A DNA stretch of 64,000 bases, from NCBI GenBank assembly GCA_028023455.1, contig JAQFVV010000071.1, forward strand, positions 5,222,650 through 5,286,649. Reading direction: 5' to 3'. Below are positions 48,951 to 62,779 of the stretch, piece by piece; the stretch's first letter is position 1, and every line of letters begins with the position of its first letter. Position numbers and translations under genes: made by a program. The stretch is from Epiperipatus broadwayi. Taxonomy: Eukaryota; Onychophora; Udeonychophora; Euonychophora; Peripatidae. The notes beneath the pieces are model-generated. The model worked only from the letters and a program-made list of their open reading frames with translations. It made no database searches and was not told where the DNA came from.

Positions 48951-49534
48951 TATATATTAATAAAAACATTCCATTTATGTTGAAAGCATTTATTTTTCTT
49001 CCTTTATTATCTTTTCCTAACTTGATGTGCATTATTTTGTGTAATAAAATATTTTCTGAGCATAATGCTTAAAGTTTTACAACATTTTAGAACATATTAA
49101 AAATTGATACTGATTAAAACAGTTTGGTTCTAATTTCTTGATAATATGACCATTATTATATTCCTACAATTTAGAAAAAGGTATTGGGATGAAAAGAATA
49201 TCACCCAAAAGTTTCATTTCACAATTTACTTTATTTCAGAAATAAACATTTGGTAGTTAATTTTATTTTTTCTAATACTTATTGCTTCGTTGAATGCATG
49301 AGTGAATACATACTTAGTAAAAGAAGTATATAAATAAGATTCTCAATTTATAATTAATAATTATATTATTATTTTTTAAATTTTGTTTATGCTATAATTT
49401 TACTTTATATATGCATGCTATAAATATAAAAAGTGTCTGTGTTGTGCATGTGTGAAAAAGTACTGTACACTTGGAGTTCAATAAACAATAAGTACTGTAC
49501 TCTATATAATCTATTTATCAACAAAGCATGCTAT
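48951..49534. other. No gene identified
   Basis: AT-rich; no feature recognised. Confidence 0.4.
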
Positions 49535-49538
49535 ATAC

Positions 49539-51717
49539 TGTAATGATCCAGAGAAAGTAGCTTACGTAAACTGCACTACAGGGCGCCATCTAGGCATTTG
49601 AACCTAGAAAAATTTATAAAGTAGGCAGATACGTAAGTAAAAAAAAAAAAAAAATTTTTTTTTTTTTATAATTTTGATTCCGGTCATTAGCCCATGTCAC
49701 TAGCTCAGGGAGTAGCAGAGATTTAATAAGATAATCTAAGAGTATATATAAAAAAAAAGAATAAAATAAGCCACTGCCAGTAATTAACATACAAAAAATT
49801 TATTTATGCACATATATATATATATAAGATTTAAAATTGTTTTAGTATCAGTTTACATTTTAACATTTAACATTATTTTTAACTTTACTTTACTTTAATT
49901 TACATTTAATTACTATTATATTCTAATTTTACATTTTAATTAAGTTCGCACAGATGGGATTATAAAAGCTTGTTTTAATATGTTGCTATAGATCGGTTAC
50001 ATAGATTTCAACGGTCAAAAACATTTCAAAATAAACATAAACGATCAAAATACAAAATTATTGATTACTGACAATTGCATAGGGAAATATAAGAAACCCT
50101 CTAGTATTCACCATAAGATACTTGCATTGTCACCAATAACTTAAAAGACATCCAAATAAATACATTTTAGATACTCACTGTAAGGTATCATTATTTATCG
50201 AATGTCTATATATTTTGATCAAATATGAAAACCCAAAACATACCTAACCGATAACCAATCCATGCAAGCATCTATAAACAACTTAAATTTAATGCATTTT
50301 TATTTAGGGTCAAGTATGAATAGACCACATAGATTTGCATTTGAAAATAAAATATTCTATCCCTATTTAACCTTAGGCTAAAATTCGCAGTCAAACTGGC
50401 ATCAATCCATCTGATATATCGATGTATTCAATGTAATACAAAATACGGTGGCACCAAAAGTTAAGAGAAGAAATTGCCTCTCGAGAAATAGGAATATGAC
50501 ATCTATCAGACAAGAAGAGCAATAAAAAAAACTCCATAGAAAGGAACTGTGCTCTGTGTCTTATAATTCCTTCCATAGGCAAAACGGGAGAGTACGGCGT
50601 ATGAAGCGATTCTGCCAGTAGCGAATCTCCGACTACATCTACTAACTACATCAATATATCCAATCCATTGACCCAATTTAACAACGACACAAATAACCTA
50701 AGATTACCCTCCCCTAATATAACTTTACAAATCTATACAGCCATTCACGCCCGACTTAAGTTTAACATTTATATAATTAATTTAACGAAAAACAAAAAAA
50801 TCATGATAAAAACTTAAAGAATAAAAAATAAATAAATGGAAATGATTTTACATAAATAAGAAAAAAAAATGCATCAAATAACACTATTAATAAAGAATTT
50901 AGTTTGGTCAGATAGGATTCTATTTGTAACAATTAAATTACTAGGAAAGTTTAAAATTTAAAGTTCTTAGTGTTTTCAAATTAATATTGTTCGTTATATT
51001 TTATAAAGTTCTTACGGTTTTAGAAATGTTCATCTTTTACAGTTGCTTGCCGTTTGAAATCCAGCATTAAATTTCCCGATGATCCTGTGGCCGTCTGAAT
51101 ATCAGAAAAGCGATGTTTCATTTTTCCATTTTATAACAACTGAAGGGATTGAACGTGAGTCTTTTTCAATCCCTTCTCCTTTACTTCCGCACTAACACAT
51201 ATCTGTCACATCATAAATAATCAATAATAATCACTAACTAATAATTTCCAAATTTTCCTTTTATACGTATTCGAAGGATTGACTTGGCATTATGTCATCG
51301 ATATGATGATCCTTTTCGTTGAGGTCCGATTTCCCAATGGATTTATTTCATTTGCTAAAAGTTTCTATTGTTTTCCTATCTGACTGATGTTTTTACATTT
51401 AAATGCCCAAGGCTGGTTTACATTTGACTAATTAAACTTATCATTTCCATTTCTGATTAATTAACCTGTTTTCCAAATCAAAGATATATTTTTATCTCTA
51501 AATCTTTTTAAGTTTTTGTTTTTAAAATACCTTTTCTATTTTTAATACAGTTTTATTTTAATATATATATATTTTTTTATCTGTGCGATTTAATATATAC
51601 GAGTTTAAGATATTTAATTTCAATTTTTAATTCTTCAAGAAAATTTTTAAACACGAACTTCTTATTTTAACTTGTTTAATAATAAAACACAATGTAACGT
51701 CATCTGTGCTCGTTACA
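49539..51717 (-). mobile_element. Complete solo LTR, 2179 bp, with 4-bp target duplication
   Basis: On the minus strand it starts TGTAACGAGC and ends GGATCATTACA: short inverted TGTAAYGA ends with TG...CA. The 4 bp ATAC is directly repeated at 49535-49538 and 51718-51721. A TATA box lies ~450 bp inside, then a long transcribed part. There is no protein-coding frame of any size, so this is an LTR without its internal region, unusually long for a solo LTR. Downstream blocks match the copies at 24768 and 43891. A poly-A/poly-T hairpin lies near 49630. Confidence 0.75.
51257..51265 (-). promoter_or_regulatory. TATA box of the solo LTR
   Basis: Reads TATAAAAGG on the minus strand. Transcription would begin about 30 bp further, near 51230, in the same direction as the LTR. 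Confidence 0.5.
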
Positions 51718-51721
51718 ATAC

Positions 51722-53970
51722 ATATGTATGTAAGAGGTGATCTTGGAACAAAATATTACATAGTTCAACAGCTTAATATATTTGACTTAAAAATTATGTT
51801 TGTTTTTTGGTTTTTTCAGGATATATTTTGTAAGCAATTTTTAACATATTAAATGGATTTCATTCAAATTTTGTACATGTTGAAAATTGCTAATTATTCA
51901 GTATGATATTCAGTCACTTATTTAGTGGAATGGTAGTGGTAAAAAATTTTAAACACATTGATATCATTTCAGCAAGTTTTCAATGATTTGCAAGAGATGG
52001 TAATATATTTTTAAATGCTATTATTTTTAAAAAAGCTTATCCTAAAAATGTTAAAGATAAATTAAAGTAGACATAAAAATATATCTTAATTTCTCTTAAT
52101 TATAAAAGTTTCCTTTAACATATTCCATTATAATCACAATAACACCATGCTTTTGCTGTTGTAAACATTATAGTGGTCTTATAATTACTATATTTTTTCC
52201 ATTATTTTAAGCCCTATCAATAACCTTAGATTACCATGTGCAGTTTTATTTTCCCATGGAAACAATTTTAAAATTATTAATTGAAAAAAATCTGAAGATG
52301 GCAGCATTAAGCAGATCTTTAGAACATTACAATAGATAATTTGTATATCAAAGAAATCAGACCTGTCCCATTTTGATCTCAATAAACATGACAATTTCTG
52401 ATTAATGGATTGTTTAGCCCAAAGACAAATAATAAAACAATCATGTCTGAAAAGAAAAATAATTTTCAGTAATTTGTTTACATATTAAAGATTATTTGTG
52501 CAGAATTTTGCAAAATACTTATTTAAAACCAAAACCTATGTAACTACAATTATATTTTATATGAAAATATTTATTTTTATTAACCTTTTCACTGAAAAAA
52601 TTCCTTTTTAACTGAACAATTTTTTTATTGGCCAAGTAAATTAAAGTTTTACAACTTTTGATTGGTCAATTAACAAACTCAACCATAAAAATATATTCAT
52701 CTTTTAATATTATATTCATTTTAGTTTCATTTGTATATTAATAATTTGTCAGGTTATGAAAGTGAAGAACGTTTTTTCAAAAATAAATTTTTATTTATAA
52801 TTATAAAAATATTCAATAGCGGCAAATATGAAATGAATCTAAAACAAACATTAGTAACCAACTAACAAGTGTTTCTGATGTCAGTAATTTCTTTCTCAAT
52901 TTTATGTTGTAGAAAAGTAAATAATTTTTACTAAAATCTTAGTTATTTTTCTAAAATAATTTTATTTTTAGCATATTTTATCAAAATAATTAATAATATG
53001 TCAAAAAATAATTTTAAAATGGTCTAAAACATTCGTTTATCACTTTTGAAATGAAACAAAAGCAATCTTAGCTTTAAAAATTATTGACAAGCAGTTTTCT
53101 TTGTCCTCTATGATTAACAGCCAATCATCACCAAGAACAGACTGCCCTCTTCCATTGTTAAACTAAAATTTGAATAGTATTGATTTTTTACTTGTAAAAT
53201 AATTCAAGAGAGGACAGCATCTTATGGAACTTTTTCTAAGCTTCAAAAAGACTATAAAATCTTCACCGTAACTCAAAAATTGACTGATTTTGAGCAACTT
53301 GAAGCCGGGTCCTTTCTGGAATGGAAATTTCTGGGAAAGAGTTAAAAACAAATCATAAAAAGTTTGTTACAACAAAGTGGAAGTGCTTTCTATTGGGTAA
53401 CAAGAATGACTTTTTGCAATATTGTAAAGGCTTTTCTTTTAAATTTTAATAACAATAAATTTAATGCTTAATTTTAATATATATACTTTTCTTTAATAAT
53501 AACTACTTCTAATTTTTTTTAATTTAAAAAATTGAATTCAAATATTTAATATTTCTTTCTATTAACTGTTTGGATAGATAAATTACATTCCATAATGTCA
53601 TGCACCATTATTATAGTTACAACCTTCAATTAGCTATTTATTTTTCTATTTTACAAAGTTGAAATATTAACTTTTAAAATGTCTATCATTTGAAAACTTA
53701 CATTTGTAATAAGTAATGTAAAAATTATCAATATAAGATGTAGGAAAAATATTAAATTGTAAAAATAATATGTTCCAGTATAGAGCAAATTCTTGCTAGG
53801 GCTTTTTCAAATAAGAAGAATGGAGTTGAATCTTGAACAAGTTAAAATATTACACATACTGTGACATCATTTTTATTCTCTGTTTTAAATAGGATTAATT
53901 ACAAAAAATATCTGAATACTTAAAAGTTAAATATAATATATATATAAATTTATTATAATTTTTTATTTAC
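51722..53970. other. No gene identified
   Basis: AT-rich, without recognisable coding, RNA or repeat boundaries. Open frames of 60-68 codons do not look like protein. Confidence 0.4.
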
Positions 53971-53974
53971 TGTA

Positions 53975-54370
53975 AAAGATTTTATAATGAACACCTGTAC
54001 TTACTGTACACTAAAAAGCTAAAAATAATTGTTTTTCAACCACCATTGAGGTTATTATATTTAACTTGAAATAAAAGTGTGAGGATGTCAATAAATTAAT
54101 TAATTCAATTACTAGTATATACAAAAAATATTTCATAATAAACCTCTATTTACTGTGCACTAAAAAGTAAAAAAAAAAGTTTTTTTGACCACAGGTGGAA
54201 ATCTTATATGTAATGTCAAATAAATAAAATTAATTATTTTCTGGCTGCCCACATTTTTATTTCAAGTTAAATATAAGAATGCCAATTGTGATTGAAGGAA
54301 ACAATTATTTTTGGCTTTTTAGTGCATGGTAAATAAATATGTTTATTGTGAAATATTTTCACACCATATA
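53975..54370. repeat. Nested small inverted repeats
   Basis: Segments related to cactaaaaagctaaaaataa occur three times in alternating orientation (about 54010, 54160 and 54310), each with an ataatgaacacctgt-like or ataataaacctc-like flank. Probably nested foldback elements. Confidence 0.6.
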
Positions 54371-54668
54371 TACCCGGCTATTGAAAGGCCATCATTTTTT
54401 TAATTGGTTGCTTTAACCAATTTTTTTTAAAGATTTAATGTGAATTAAACAAAAGATTTTAATATTATATAAATAATTATGATAAATGTGCCCAACCTGA
54501 AAGGTTGTCATTTTTGTATTATGGATTATTAATGGTGGAATTACTTCATAGCTGGCCTGAAAGGCCATTGTTTTTGTAATGGTTTTTTTAATTGGTTACT
54601 TTAAAAGTTTTTTTTAAGATTTAATGTTGTAATTATAAATTTTATTAAATGCCCATTATTATATTAAG

Positions 54669-54748
54669 TAATAATTTACTAAGGATGTAACCTTAGAAAT
54701 AAGCGTCTGAAAAATACGAAGGTAGGGACATCCTTAGTAAATTATTAT
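54669..54748. repeat. Hairpin with 20-bp stem
   Basis: taataatttactaaggatgt (54669-54688) and its exact complement (54728-54747) flank a 39-bp loop. Adjacent tcaagatttaatgt-type repeats (54430, 54620, 54750) suggest it is the tip of a larger decayed palindrome. Confidence 0.7.
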
Positions 54749-54752
54749 TTAA

Positions 54753-55930
54753 GATTTAATGTAAATTGAACAAAAGATTTTAATATTATATAAATAAATG
54801 CCAGAAATTTACAAGTGAAAAATTGAAAAAGAAAATGTTTTGAATAACTTAGCTTGTTTGATACACTTCAGAAATGTACTTGGCAAGATAATACTAAAGC
54901 TAAGTTTTTGGTTTATAAATGGTGGAATTATTTTCTTTGCATAAAATATGCTTTGTAATAAAAATTATGTATTATTAAATATAAAGGGTGTAATTACCTC
55001 CTTTGCACAAAATGCTCATAATATAAATTACTATTTAGTTAAGTATAGTTATTTATTTATAAAAACAAATTTAACATTTTTTTTTCAATTTTTCTTTGTG
55101 AATTGGATAGCGTTATGGACAAATATAATAGTGTTTTTTAATTGGCTATGAATTTGACATATGAGTGCCTTATGGACAAACATTCACATGGATCATGTGA
55201 CAGTCTTATGAACAAATATGCATTTACATGGATTTTATACATATAGATAAATTTTATTTAATATATATAATTTTTTTCTTTCTATAATTTTGTGCTTAAT
55301 TATTTAATGTCTTTTAACTGTTAGAAAATTGCTTTTTGTTTTACAAAATGATGTTTTAAATTTCTTATACTCAATTTTCTATTATATTCATTGTCTATGT
55401 ATTGCTTTATAAAGCAATTTGGGATTTGGAAAAAAAAATAGTTCTAGACAATTAATAGCTTAGGACACTAAATGTCATCCAAGCACCAAAATATTATGAT
55501 GCAGCCAAAAGGTTCATTCAATTGGTCAAAATTGAACATTTATAAATTTTCTCAGTTAAAGACCACTTCAGGAATCCAGAGATCATTTTTCTCACCCATG
55601 TATTCCACTGTGGTCTAAGTTTGGAATAGATTGTTTTAAATAAAGATGAAGTAAGAAAAATAAAATTGGAAGAGTTGGCAAAAGTAATCATCCTAACATT
55701 ATGACTGGTGGCTTATAGTTTTTGATAATGATGATAGGTGGAGTAATTGCTATCAGTGAGAATTCAAGTATGATATATTGATAATATTCTGATTTTGTTG
55801 TGAGATGTTAACATTCCTAATGCTATAAAAGAACAATTAATTATCTTTCCGGTAGATCATCTTGCTACAATACAAGCCATCTTGATTTTTAATTCCCAGC
55901 TAAAATGCTGCTCATACTAGACTTACCTAA
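54753..55930. other. No gene identified
   Basis: AT-rich; no recognised feature. A 67-codon frame at 54948-55151 is Phe/Asn/Ile-rich without a motif. Confidence 0.4.
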
Positions 55931-55933
55931 CTT

Positions 55934-56901
55934 AATATAATAATATTAAATCGTGCTTTCACACTTCCAACGTAAAGCTATAACAACAAATTGAAAACTA
56001 AATTAAATGGCCGAGCACTTTCAAGAAGATGTACTTCTCATATTCATAGCCAGTTATGATTCTTTTTTTGGAATCATTATATAAATAAATATGATATGCA
56101 AATTATATGCAAATGAGTCACTAAGACCATCTTTTAGATATCGCAAAACATGCATCCTTACGATTAATTGGCGAAAGAGTCCTCTGCTATAAAGTATGCT
56201 TCTTTTACCTTTCGCCTAATATCATGCCTCTCAGTACAAACTAATTTTGCAGATGTGGGTTCGAACACGTGTCCTGACAATTTTTGATGTTGAGCAAAAA
56301 TTGAAGTGCATTCTGGATTCGTATGTGCCTTATTGTATCTATACTTGTGTTGTGATATCCTAGTAGCTATTGTGGCTCTCATTTCACCATAGTATGATTC
56401 TTTGCATCCATTATGAGGGCATGCCACTCTGTACACAGCCTGTGGGGTCTGATCAGAAGCTATACTGTCCTTAGTGTTGTTAATAAGCCTATTAGTTGAG
56501 ATAGGTGTATGAAAACTCAAATGAAATTCCTTAGAAGAAGTCTTATAAAATGTTTTATGTAGACACGTGTTTGAACCCACATCTGCAAAATTAGTTTGTA
56601 CTGAGAGGCATGATATTAGGCGAAAGGTAAAAGAAACATACTTTATAGCAGAGGACTCTTTCGCCAATTAATCATAAGAATGCATGTTTTGCGATATCTA
56701 AAAGATAGTCTTAGTGACTCATTTGCATATAATTCGCATATCATATTTATTTATATAATGATTCCAAAGAAAGGATCATAACTGGCTATGAATATGAGAA
56801 GTACATCTTCTTGAAAGTGCTCGGCCATTTAATTTAGTTTTCAATTTGTTGTTATAGCCTTACGTTGGAAGTGTGAAAGCACGATTTAATATTATTATAT
56901 T
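55934..56901. repeat. Large palindrome enclosing PLE endonuclease
   Basis: Arms 55934-56273 and 56562-56901 (about 340 bp each) are inverted copies, with only small differences; the arms include the C-terminal coding end itself. The ~290-bp centre holds the rest of the fragment. It is the younger counterpart of the structure at 15-617. Confidence 0.9.
56164..56526 (-). pseudogene. PLE GIY-YIG endonuclease fragment
   Basis: The minus-strand frame reads TPQAVYRVACPHNGCKESYY, then GEMRATIATRISQHKYR, then HQKLSGHVFEPTSAK and RRKVKEAYFIAEDS. VYRVACP...SYYGE is the GIY-YIG core of a Penelope-like endonuclease, with the C-x4-C pair (CPHNGC) and the conserved Arg on the helix. The frame stays open upstream to 56667, but those residues come from the antisense strand of the right palindrome arm and are not part of the protein. 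No RT precedes it, so it is a fragment. Residues after the core agree with the decayed copy at 193-417. Confidence 0.8.
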
Positions 56902-58880
56902 GAAGACAAATGTAAAGTATAAATATACAGGTTATTACCTAACTTAAGTATATATATATTTGAAAATAAAAATTATATTCCTGTTAAAAAATAAAATTAT
57001 TTTAGTTTATGTATTTATTTGACTACTTAACTACTTCTATATCATTTTTCATTAATTTTTTCTGCACAGGAGTTTTATAACATTAAGAATCCATGTATAT
57101 ATATATGTGTGTGCATATATAGCAAAATAAATAAGTGCTGTCAGGAAATTAAAATCAGCATCAGTAATTTATTAGGTTACAGTAATGAAATTTTATATAG
57201 AATAAATTTTATATGTATTTTTATAATGTTAAAAAATTAGTGTAAAGATAAAACGTATTATTATTTTATTCTTTTAAATATGGGAACCAACAGAAGCTTC
57301 CTAAATTTTCTGTTTTCCAAAAAACCCTGGGACGAATTGTATCATACTTTATTGTCACATCTTTTACTGTAAAAAAATCATTAAAATGTAAGGATTTTAA
57401 AGTTAATATCATGCATTTTATAAGTAGAAACCATCCAGGATGCTTTTCCTGATCTTTCCAGGATTGTAGTTGAATATGGAACTGTAGACAAAAAAATGCT
57501 TTAAACTTTAATCTTGATTCTGCCGATCTATTCACCACTTATTGAATGTTGCAGAACTATTTGACATTTCATCACTAAAAAAAGAAAAATTTGTCATCTA
57601 AAGTGATCATTTCATAGAAATGTACTTTTATAAATTAATTTCTGAATCTACCTATTTTAAATGCTCATAAGAAAATCGCAATAGAAATGTCTTAGGAAAA
57701 CTTTCACAAAATGAACCAAAATAAGCTAAAATATTATTTTGCCAACAGACATTAAAATTTAATGATTAATGGCCATGTTCCCACATTTACAGATACAATA
57801 TGAGCTCACAAAGATGTTAAAGTAAATTAACTGAACTTTCTATAGCAATGTTCAAAGAGTTATTGTAAGTTACAAAGAATTTTACCTCTCACATGTGATT
57901 ATCATATAATTTTCTTAATTCTAAATATGTAAATATATTTTTTTATTATCATTATTATCACATAATTCCATTTTTAAATTAAAGTTATTGTTGTTATTAA
58001 TAATTTTGTTGCTTGTCATTTCTCATCCGAATCAAACTGATTATTTTATTAATATAATAAAGTATTAGGTGGAGGGAAGGGGTAATGATCAGAAAATATA
58101 ATTGAATCTATATGGAAACTTGTTTTTATGTGGATTCAATTTGATTGTTGCTTATGACAAGTACTGACTTGTCAATTAAAAGTAATTTGGATGTAGTCAC
58201 TCTATCATGTACATGGTCACCCTTTGGTTATCTTAAATTCTCTTTGACCAAAATTCATTTGCCAAATATTGCATTTTTAAATTTATTTTATGGTTAACTG
58301 GATTCATTACCAGTTGTTAAAAGGGTGGTTACAATTACAATATATATATATTACATTTCTGGGACCTTATAAATTAGGGTTTTGGTTAGAGTAAGCTAGG
58401 ATGTAACTGATCAGATATATGTTGACAAAGCAATAAAGACATTGTTATTCTATCTGTTCAATTTTTATACTGGACAAAATCAAATGTGAATTAAGGATGA
58501 AAAGTCAAGATTAGATGCATGTTGGAAATAGAAAAAACCCAAAAACATTCAAAAAAATTAAATAATTGTAAAAAAATTAGATGATTAATTCTAAAGAAGT
58601 TGGAGTGGGTTAACTCAGTTTTCAAATAGAATATATAAATTGGTTTCTTAATGTATTTCATTAAAAAAATAAAAGTGACTCATGGCTCTTTAGCAAAATA
58701 ATAATGTGATATGTCTACAAACATATGGTGAAAGAGGCATAATATTGTGATTGGTTAATTTGAATAACAAAATATCTAGTTGTCAATCAAATAAGATGGC
58801 TAAGAATTTATATTAATCATTTAAACTAATTATTGTTTTAGCACAAAATAAATACTATAAGTAAAAATGATATTTTTTTG
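56902..58880. other. No gene identified
   Basis: AT-rich, with short TA runs at 57097 and 58341. A 90-codon minus-strand frame (57266-57538) looks more protein-like than average but matches nothing I know. No repeat boundaries seen. Confidence 0.35.
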
Positions 58881-58894
58881 GTATTTTTATAATA

Positions 58895-59260
58895 AAACAG
58901 GCAAAACTATCTATACGTACTGCCACTCAGTGCAAGCCAGAGTAATCAATGGATGCCAGAAGGATTGGGCATAAAATCCCCATCTAGTGCCTACTCATCC
59001 AATATCCCCAAACTAGTTTTTGGCTTGTGGCCTTCATCAGTGAGGAGCCTTGGATCTGAGAGCCCTGCATCTAGGGATCTAATGCAACCCTCTAGCAACC
59101 ACTTTTCATCTCTACTTAACTACAAAACTATGAGTCTTAAATTGAAAATCCTATAATATTTTCAATCCAAGCTCAGTAGTTTATATAATCATATAGGTCT
59201 GAACTATTTTAGTAACAGTTATGAGAAAGCATAAGAAATGGAGATCATGTGATATTTTTT
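58895..59260. repeat. Family A hammerhead repeat with inverted end
   Basis: A long minus copy (58895-59205) is followed directly by the plus-strand terminus (taacagttatgagaaagca... catgtgatat, 59210-59255), a deletion palindrome. The ribozyme at 58997-59055 has CTGATGA and an allowed GUU but reads AAAA for GAAA (G12 lost). Confidence 0.8.
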
Positions 59261-59409
59261 TAATCATTTAGTGATTTAAAAATTATACTTTACCTTCAGC
59301 CTCAAACAATATTTAGACCAAGAGTGGTAAACCTTTTTAAAGTCAAAATCTTTTAAGGTAAAAGTTTGACTTTAAAAAAGTCACATAACAATCACTTTAT
59401 TACATATTT

Positions 59410-59463
59410 TTTCTCCATATGTCAAAGCACCGGCCGGGATGTGCTGACCGCTCGGCTACCAAT
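59410..59463 (-). mobile_element. tRNA-derived SINE, internally deleted
   Basis: On the minus strand GGTAGCCGAGCGGTCAGC (box A) runs straight into CCCGGCCGGTGCTTTGACA, the 3' end seen in the other two mini-SINEs; the anticodon arm and box B are missing. Confidence 0.6.
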
Positions 59464-59469
59464 TGTTGA

Positions 59470-60525
59470 TAACATATAAGCGCTGTTATGGTCCTGTATA
59501 GTTTAGTATGATAATAGGACTGGGGATTCAAGATCTAAAAATATGTGGATTGTTTGCACCATCAAAATGCATTGTGCTGCCAGGGTGTTAGTTTGAATCT
59601 CAAATATCACGTGACTTCCTGAACATACACATCATATACGCTCTATTGTAGCGTGACCGAAATGTTTTAGTGATATGTTTTGTTTTTATTATAACTATTT
59701 AACGAAACGTTCTACAATTCTTTCTTTAGCTGATTTTTTATAACTCTCTTTGTTTTCTTTTTTATTTTCTGTTTGAATGGAATTTGTAATATAAACTAAA
59801 ACCCTTCTTTGGATTTGTTTAAACTAGTTTTTTTTTTTTTTCACACATTTTCAAACAAATTTATAAAATATTCTAAAAGATTTGTTTTAAAAATAGGAAG
59901 ATAAAAATATTTGTAGACATGCTTTTTTTTTATTTACAGAAAGATAAATAAGTGGAAATGAGAGGGAAAGATCAAAGAAATTTATATATTTTTTACAATT
60001 GAAAACTGTCATCCGGATATTTGACTTTCCAATCCAGCAAGTTTGATTTTCACTACAAACTATAAAACTTAAAAGATTTATTTTTTTCTTCTATTGTCAG
60101 AATAGCGCGACGTCTCTTCATGAAAAATTACTATTGCATTTGGTCAAGCTGAAACATTGTAATGTACTTAAAAAGTTCTTGAATTTTTGGCTATGGTCTT
60201 AATGCACAAACTATTGGCTTCCTTTTTCTATTTAAAAAAAAAGTTTCCAACATAAGTACATAAAAGAATAAAACGTAGTTACATATATACACAAAAAAAA
60301 TATCGATAAATTTTAGAAATATATATGTTGAAAGTTTCTATAGAGTTAAATAATCTATTACATCTTTTTAAAATTAACAGACAATATAATTCAAAATTAA
60401 CAATGTTAAAAGATAAGTACTGGAAGTAAAAAACAAGTAATAATTATTGAAAAAGTAAATGTGGTAGAAAGATAAAAAGGTTTTAATCAGCCTATTGCAA
60501 GGCAAATACCTCACTAATATTTTTT
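59470..60525. other. No gene identified
   Basis: AT-rich; nothing recognised. Confidence 0.4.
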
Positions 60526-60529
60526 TTTA

Positions 60530-61150
60530 TTAATCATAAATTAGTCTAGAGATTATCCAATAATGAATATTTCTGTAGTGTAATTTTCACTACACCACTC
60601 TCATTGTACAATAGGGACTGCTTTTTTATCTGCTTTTAAGACTTTATGGAGGGATGTAATCATAAACATACGACTAAAAAATATCTCAAAAAGTTCTATG
60701 ATTCCCAAGATGTACGTACATATTGAGCTGAAACAGCCATTCATCAGTTGGCCCAGATCACGATCTTTTACACATGTATTTATCATTGTTCAGTATAGTC
60801 AATTACTACAGTTTAATTGATAAATGTTAAACTTAGCGGCTTCGCAACTTTGACATTAACCACTCAATGGAAGTATATTAATAATTTTTATTACTTGTTC
60901 ATTAAGCTAGAAATTATCCATTAATGATTAATACTTTTATAGTGTAATTTTATTTACACCGTTTTCACTGCAAGGTAAAAACTGTTTTCTGTCTGCTTTT
61001 AACATCTTCTAGAGAGATGTAATCATAAATATCTGACCAAAGACATGAAAAAGCGCAATGATCCCCAAACTGCATATTTCATGCTTAACCAGTGCTCATC
61101 AGTTGGCCCAGGCCACTATCTCTATCTTTATTCTTTATCATTGTGCAGTA
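60530..61150 (-). repeat. Family B hammerhead repeats, tandem dimer
   Basis: Two minus-strand units: the tcatcagttggccca block occurs at 60741 and 61096, 355 bp apart. The first ribozyme keeps CTGATGA but reads CAAT for GAAA. The second keeps CTGATGA and GAAA, but stem II (GCACU/AGCAU) is poorly paired and the nucleotide before cleavage is altered. Neither looks fully active. Confidence 0.8.
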
Positions 61151-61221
61151 ACAACTTTCTAAAACAGAACAGCAATAGAAAAAAAAAGCCATCACTGTTC
61201 AAATTTATAAACTTCTAGGTA

Positions 61222-61682
61222 AAAAAAAGAAAAACTCTCCATACAGTATTACCACCCCATGCCAACCAGAGTAATCAATGAATGCCAGAAGGCCTGTACA
61301 TAAAATCCCTATCTAATGCCTACCCATCCAATATCCCCAGACTAGTTTCTGGCTTGTGACCATCATCAATGAGAAGCTTTGGATCTAAGAGCACTGCACC
61401 TAGATCTTAGGATCTAATGCAATCCTACAGCAGCTACCTTTTAACTCTACTTAACTACAAAACTATGAGAATGAAATTGAAAACACAAAAATATTTTCAA
61501 TCTAAGCTCAATAGCTTATATAGTCATATGGGTCTGAACTTAGTTCAGCACCCATACATTTTGGTGTCTTTGACTCTTTAACAACCATAGCCATCACTAT
61601 CCTATTAGGCAGGATTGGTTTTAAACCATTAAGCATCACATGATCACTATCTTATACTAGCACAAAATTGTTTATAAACAAA
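61222..61682 (-). repeat. Family A hammerhead repeat, near full length
   Basis: About 460 bp running from the aaaactctccatacagt end to the catcacatgatcactatc end, close to the 457-bp unit. The ribozyme at 61326-61384 has TTGATGA (C3 to T) with everything else, including UGGU/GCCA stem II and GAAA, kept. Confidence 0.85.
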
Positions 61683-62775
61683 GCAGTCTCTATCCTTTTT
61701 ATCTTTTCACTAAATATGGATCAGAAGTGGCAAGACATCAATTGTGGTTCACTAATGGACTACCAAGTAATTTTGGAGTGACTTCTTGAATTAAAAAATG
61801 GTAATGGGAATCAATGCTACATTATACTAGATTAGATAGTTATACATAAAAGATACACATTTTTTATACTGCTACTATTAGTGAGAATCAATTCTTCACT
61901 ACTGAAGCATCGGGTGTAGTTGGGAATTGAACATGTTTTCATTCAAAAATGCATAAGGATAATGTGTAAATTGATTACAAATTTTTCATCTTAGATGCAT
62001 TCACTGCATAATATACAAGGCACAAACAGAAACATTAAATGCATTCAGTCAGTCACAAAGTCAATAATTGTGCTTTTTGTTCTGATAAGTGAACAGATTT
62101 AATTAATTTATTGTGAAAAATTAGTATTTTATCATATTTTTAAAAAGAAGTTTAATGTCTGAAATGATTGCAAAGGAAAAGGATGTACAATTTTAACACA
62201 GAATAGAAAGAAGGGTTTTCCTTTGCTGTGATAATAGAAAATGTGTGTTATATATCTGGTGGTATATTGCTTCCAAAAAAAAATGGAAATGTCAAATGAC
62301 ATTTTAATACGAGTCATGTGATATATAAATGATGGACCACAACACTTTGAGAAAATTACAAGTAGCTCTTGCCCTGAGGATGTCCATCCTAATACAGATG
62401 ATTTAACTATGAGAGGCTGAGTAAATGAAATAGTAAGCCAATTTGGAGCTTGAAAATTTTCCTTTACGTAGCAATATATTAAAAAAAGTAATTAAATCAA
62501 AAAGTTTTATGGATAAAGCAATAGACAAAAAAACCACATTGGGCAATTTAACCGTTCTAGAAAAAATTATTTGTACACATAAATTTTAGTCAACAATGAG
62601 CATTGACACAGAGATAAATTGATTTCTAATATTGATTCTTCAAAAAGTGAACTTGATAAGTCATTCACTATATAAATCTGTTTTAAATAATAATAATAAT
62701 AATACTATATCAAAGTTTTAAATTAAAACTACATACATACATATAAAAACACAAATTTAGAGGAATTTTTATATA
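61683..62775. other. No gene identified
   Basis: AT-rich; nothing recognised. Confidence 0.4.
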
Positions 62776-62779
62776 AAGG

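Noticed and set aside
25857-50582. Similar frames (RCHIP...SSL) in two LTR copies at 25857-26039 and 50391-50582
   Set aside because: They align because the LTRs align; the third copy (44409-44600 region) has stops in the same frame, so there is no sign of coding selection.
3570-59156. Recurring frames with SNQWMPEGLCIKSLSSAYSSNIPRL-like sequence at 3570, 4588, 18465, 47212 and 58953
   Set aside because: They are antisense or sense translations of the family A repeat across the ribozyme region; they differ in frame limits and have no protein family.
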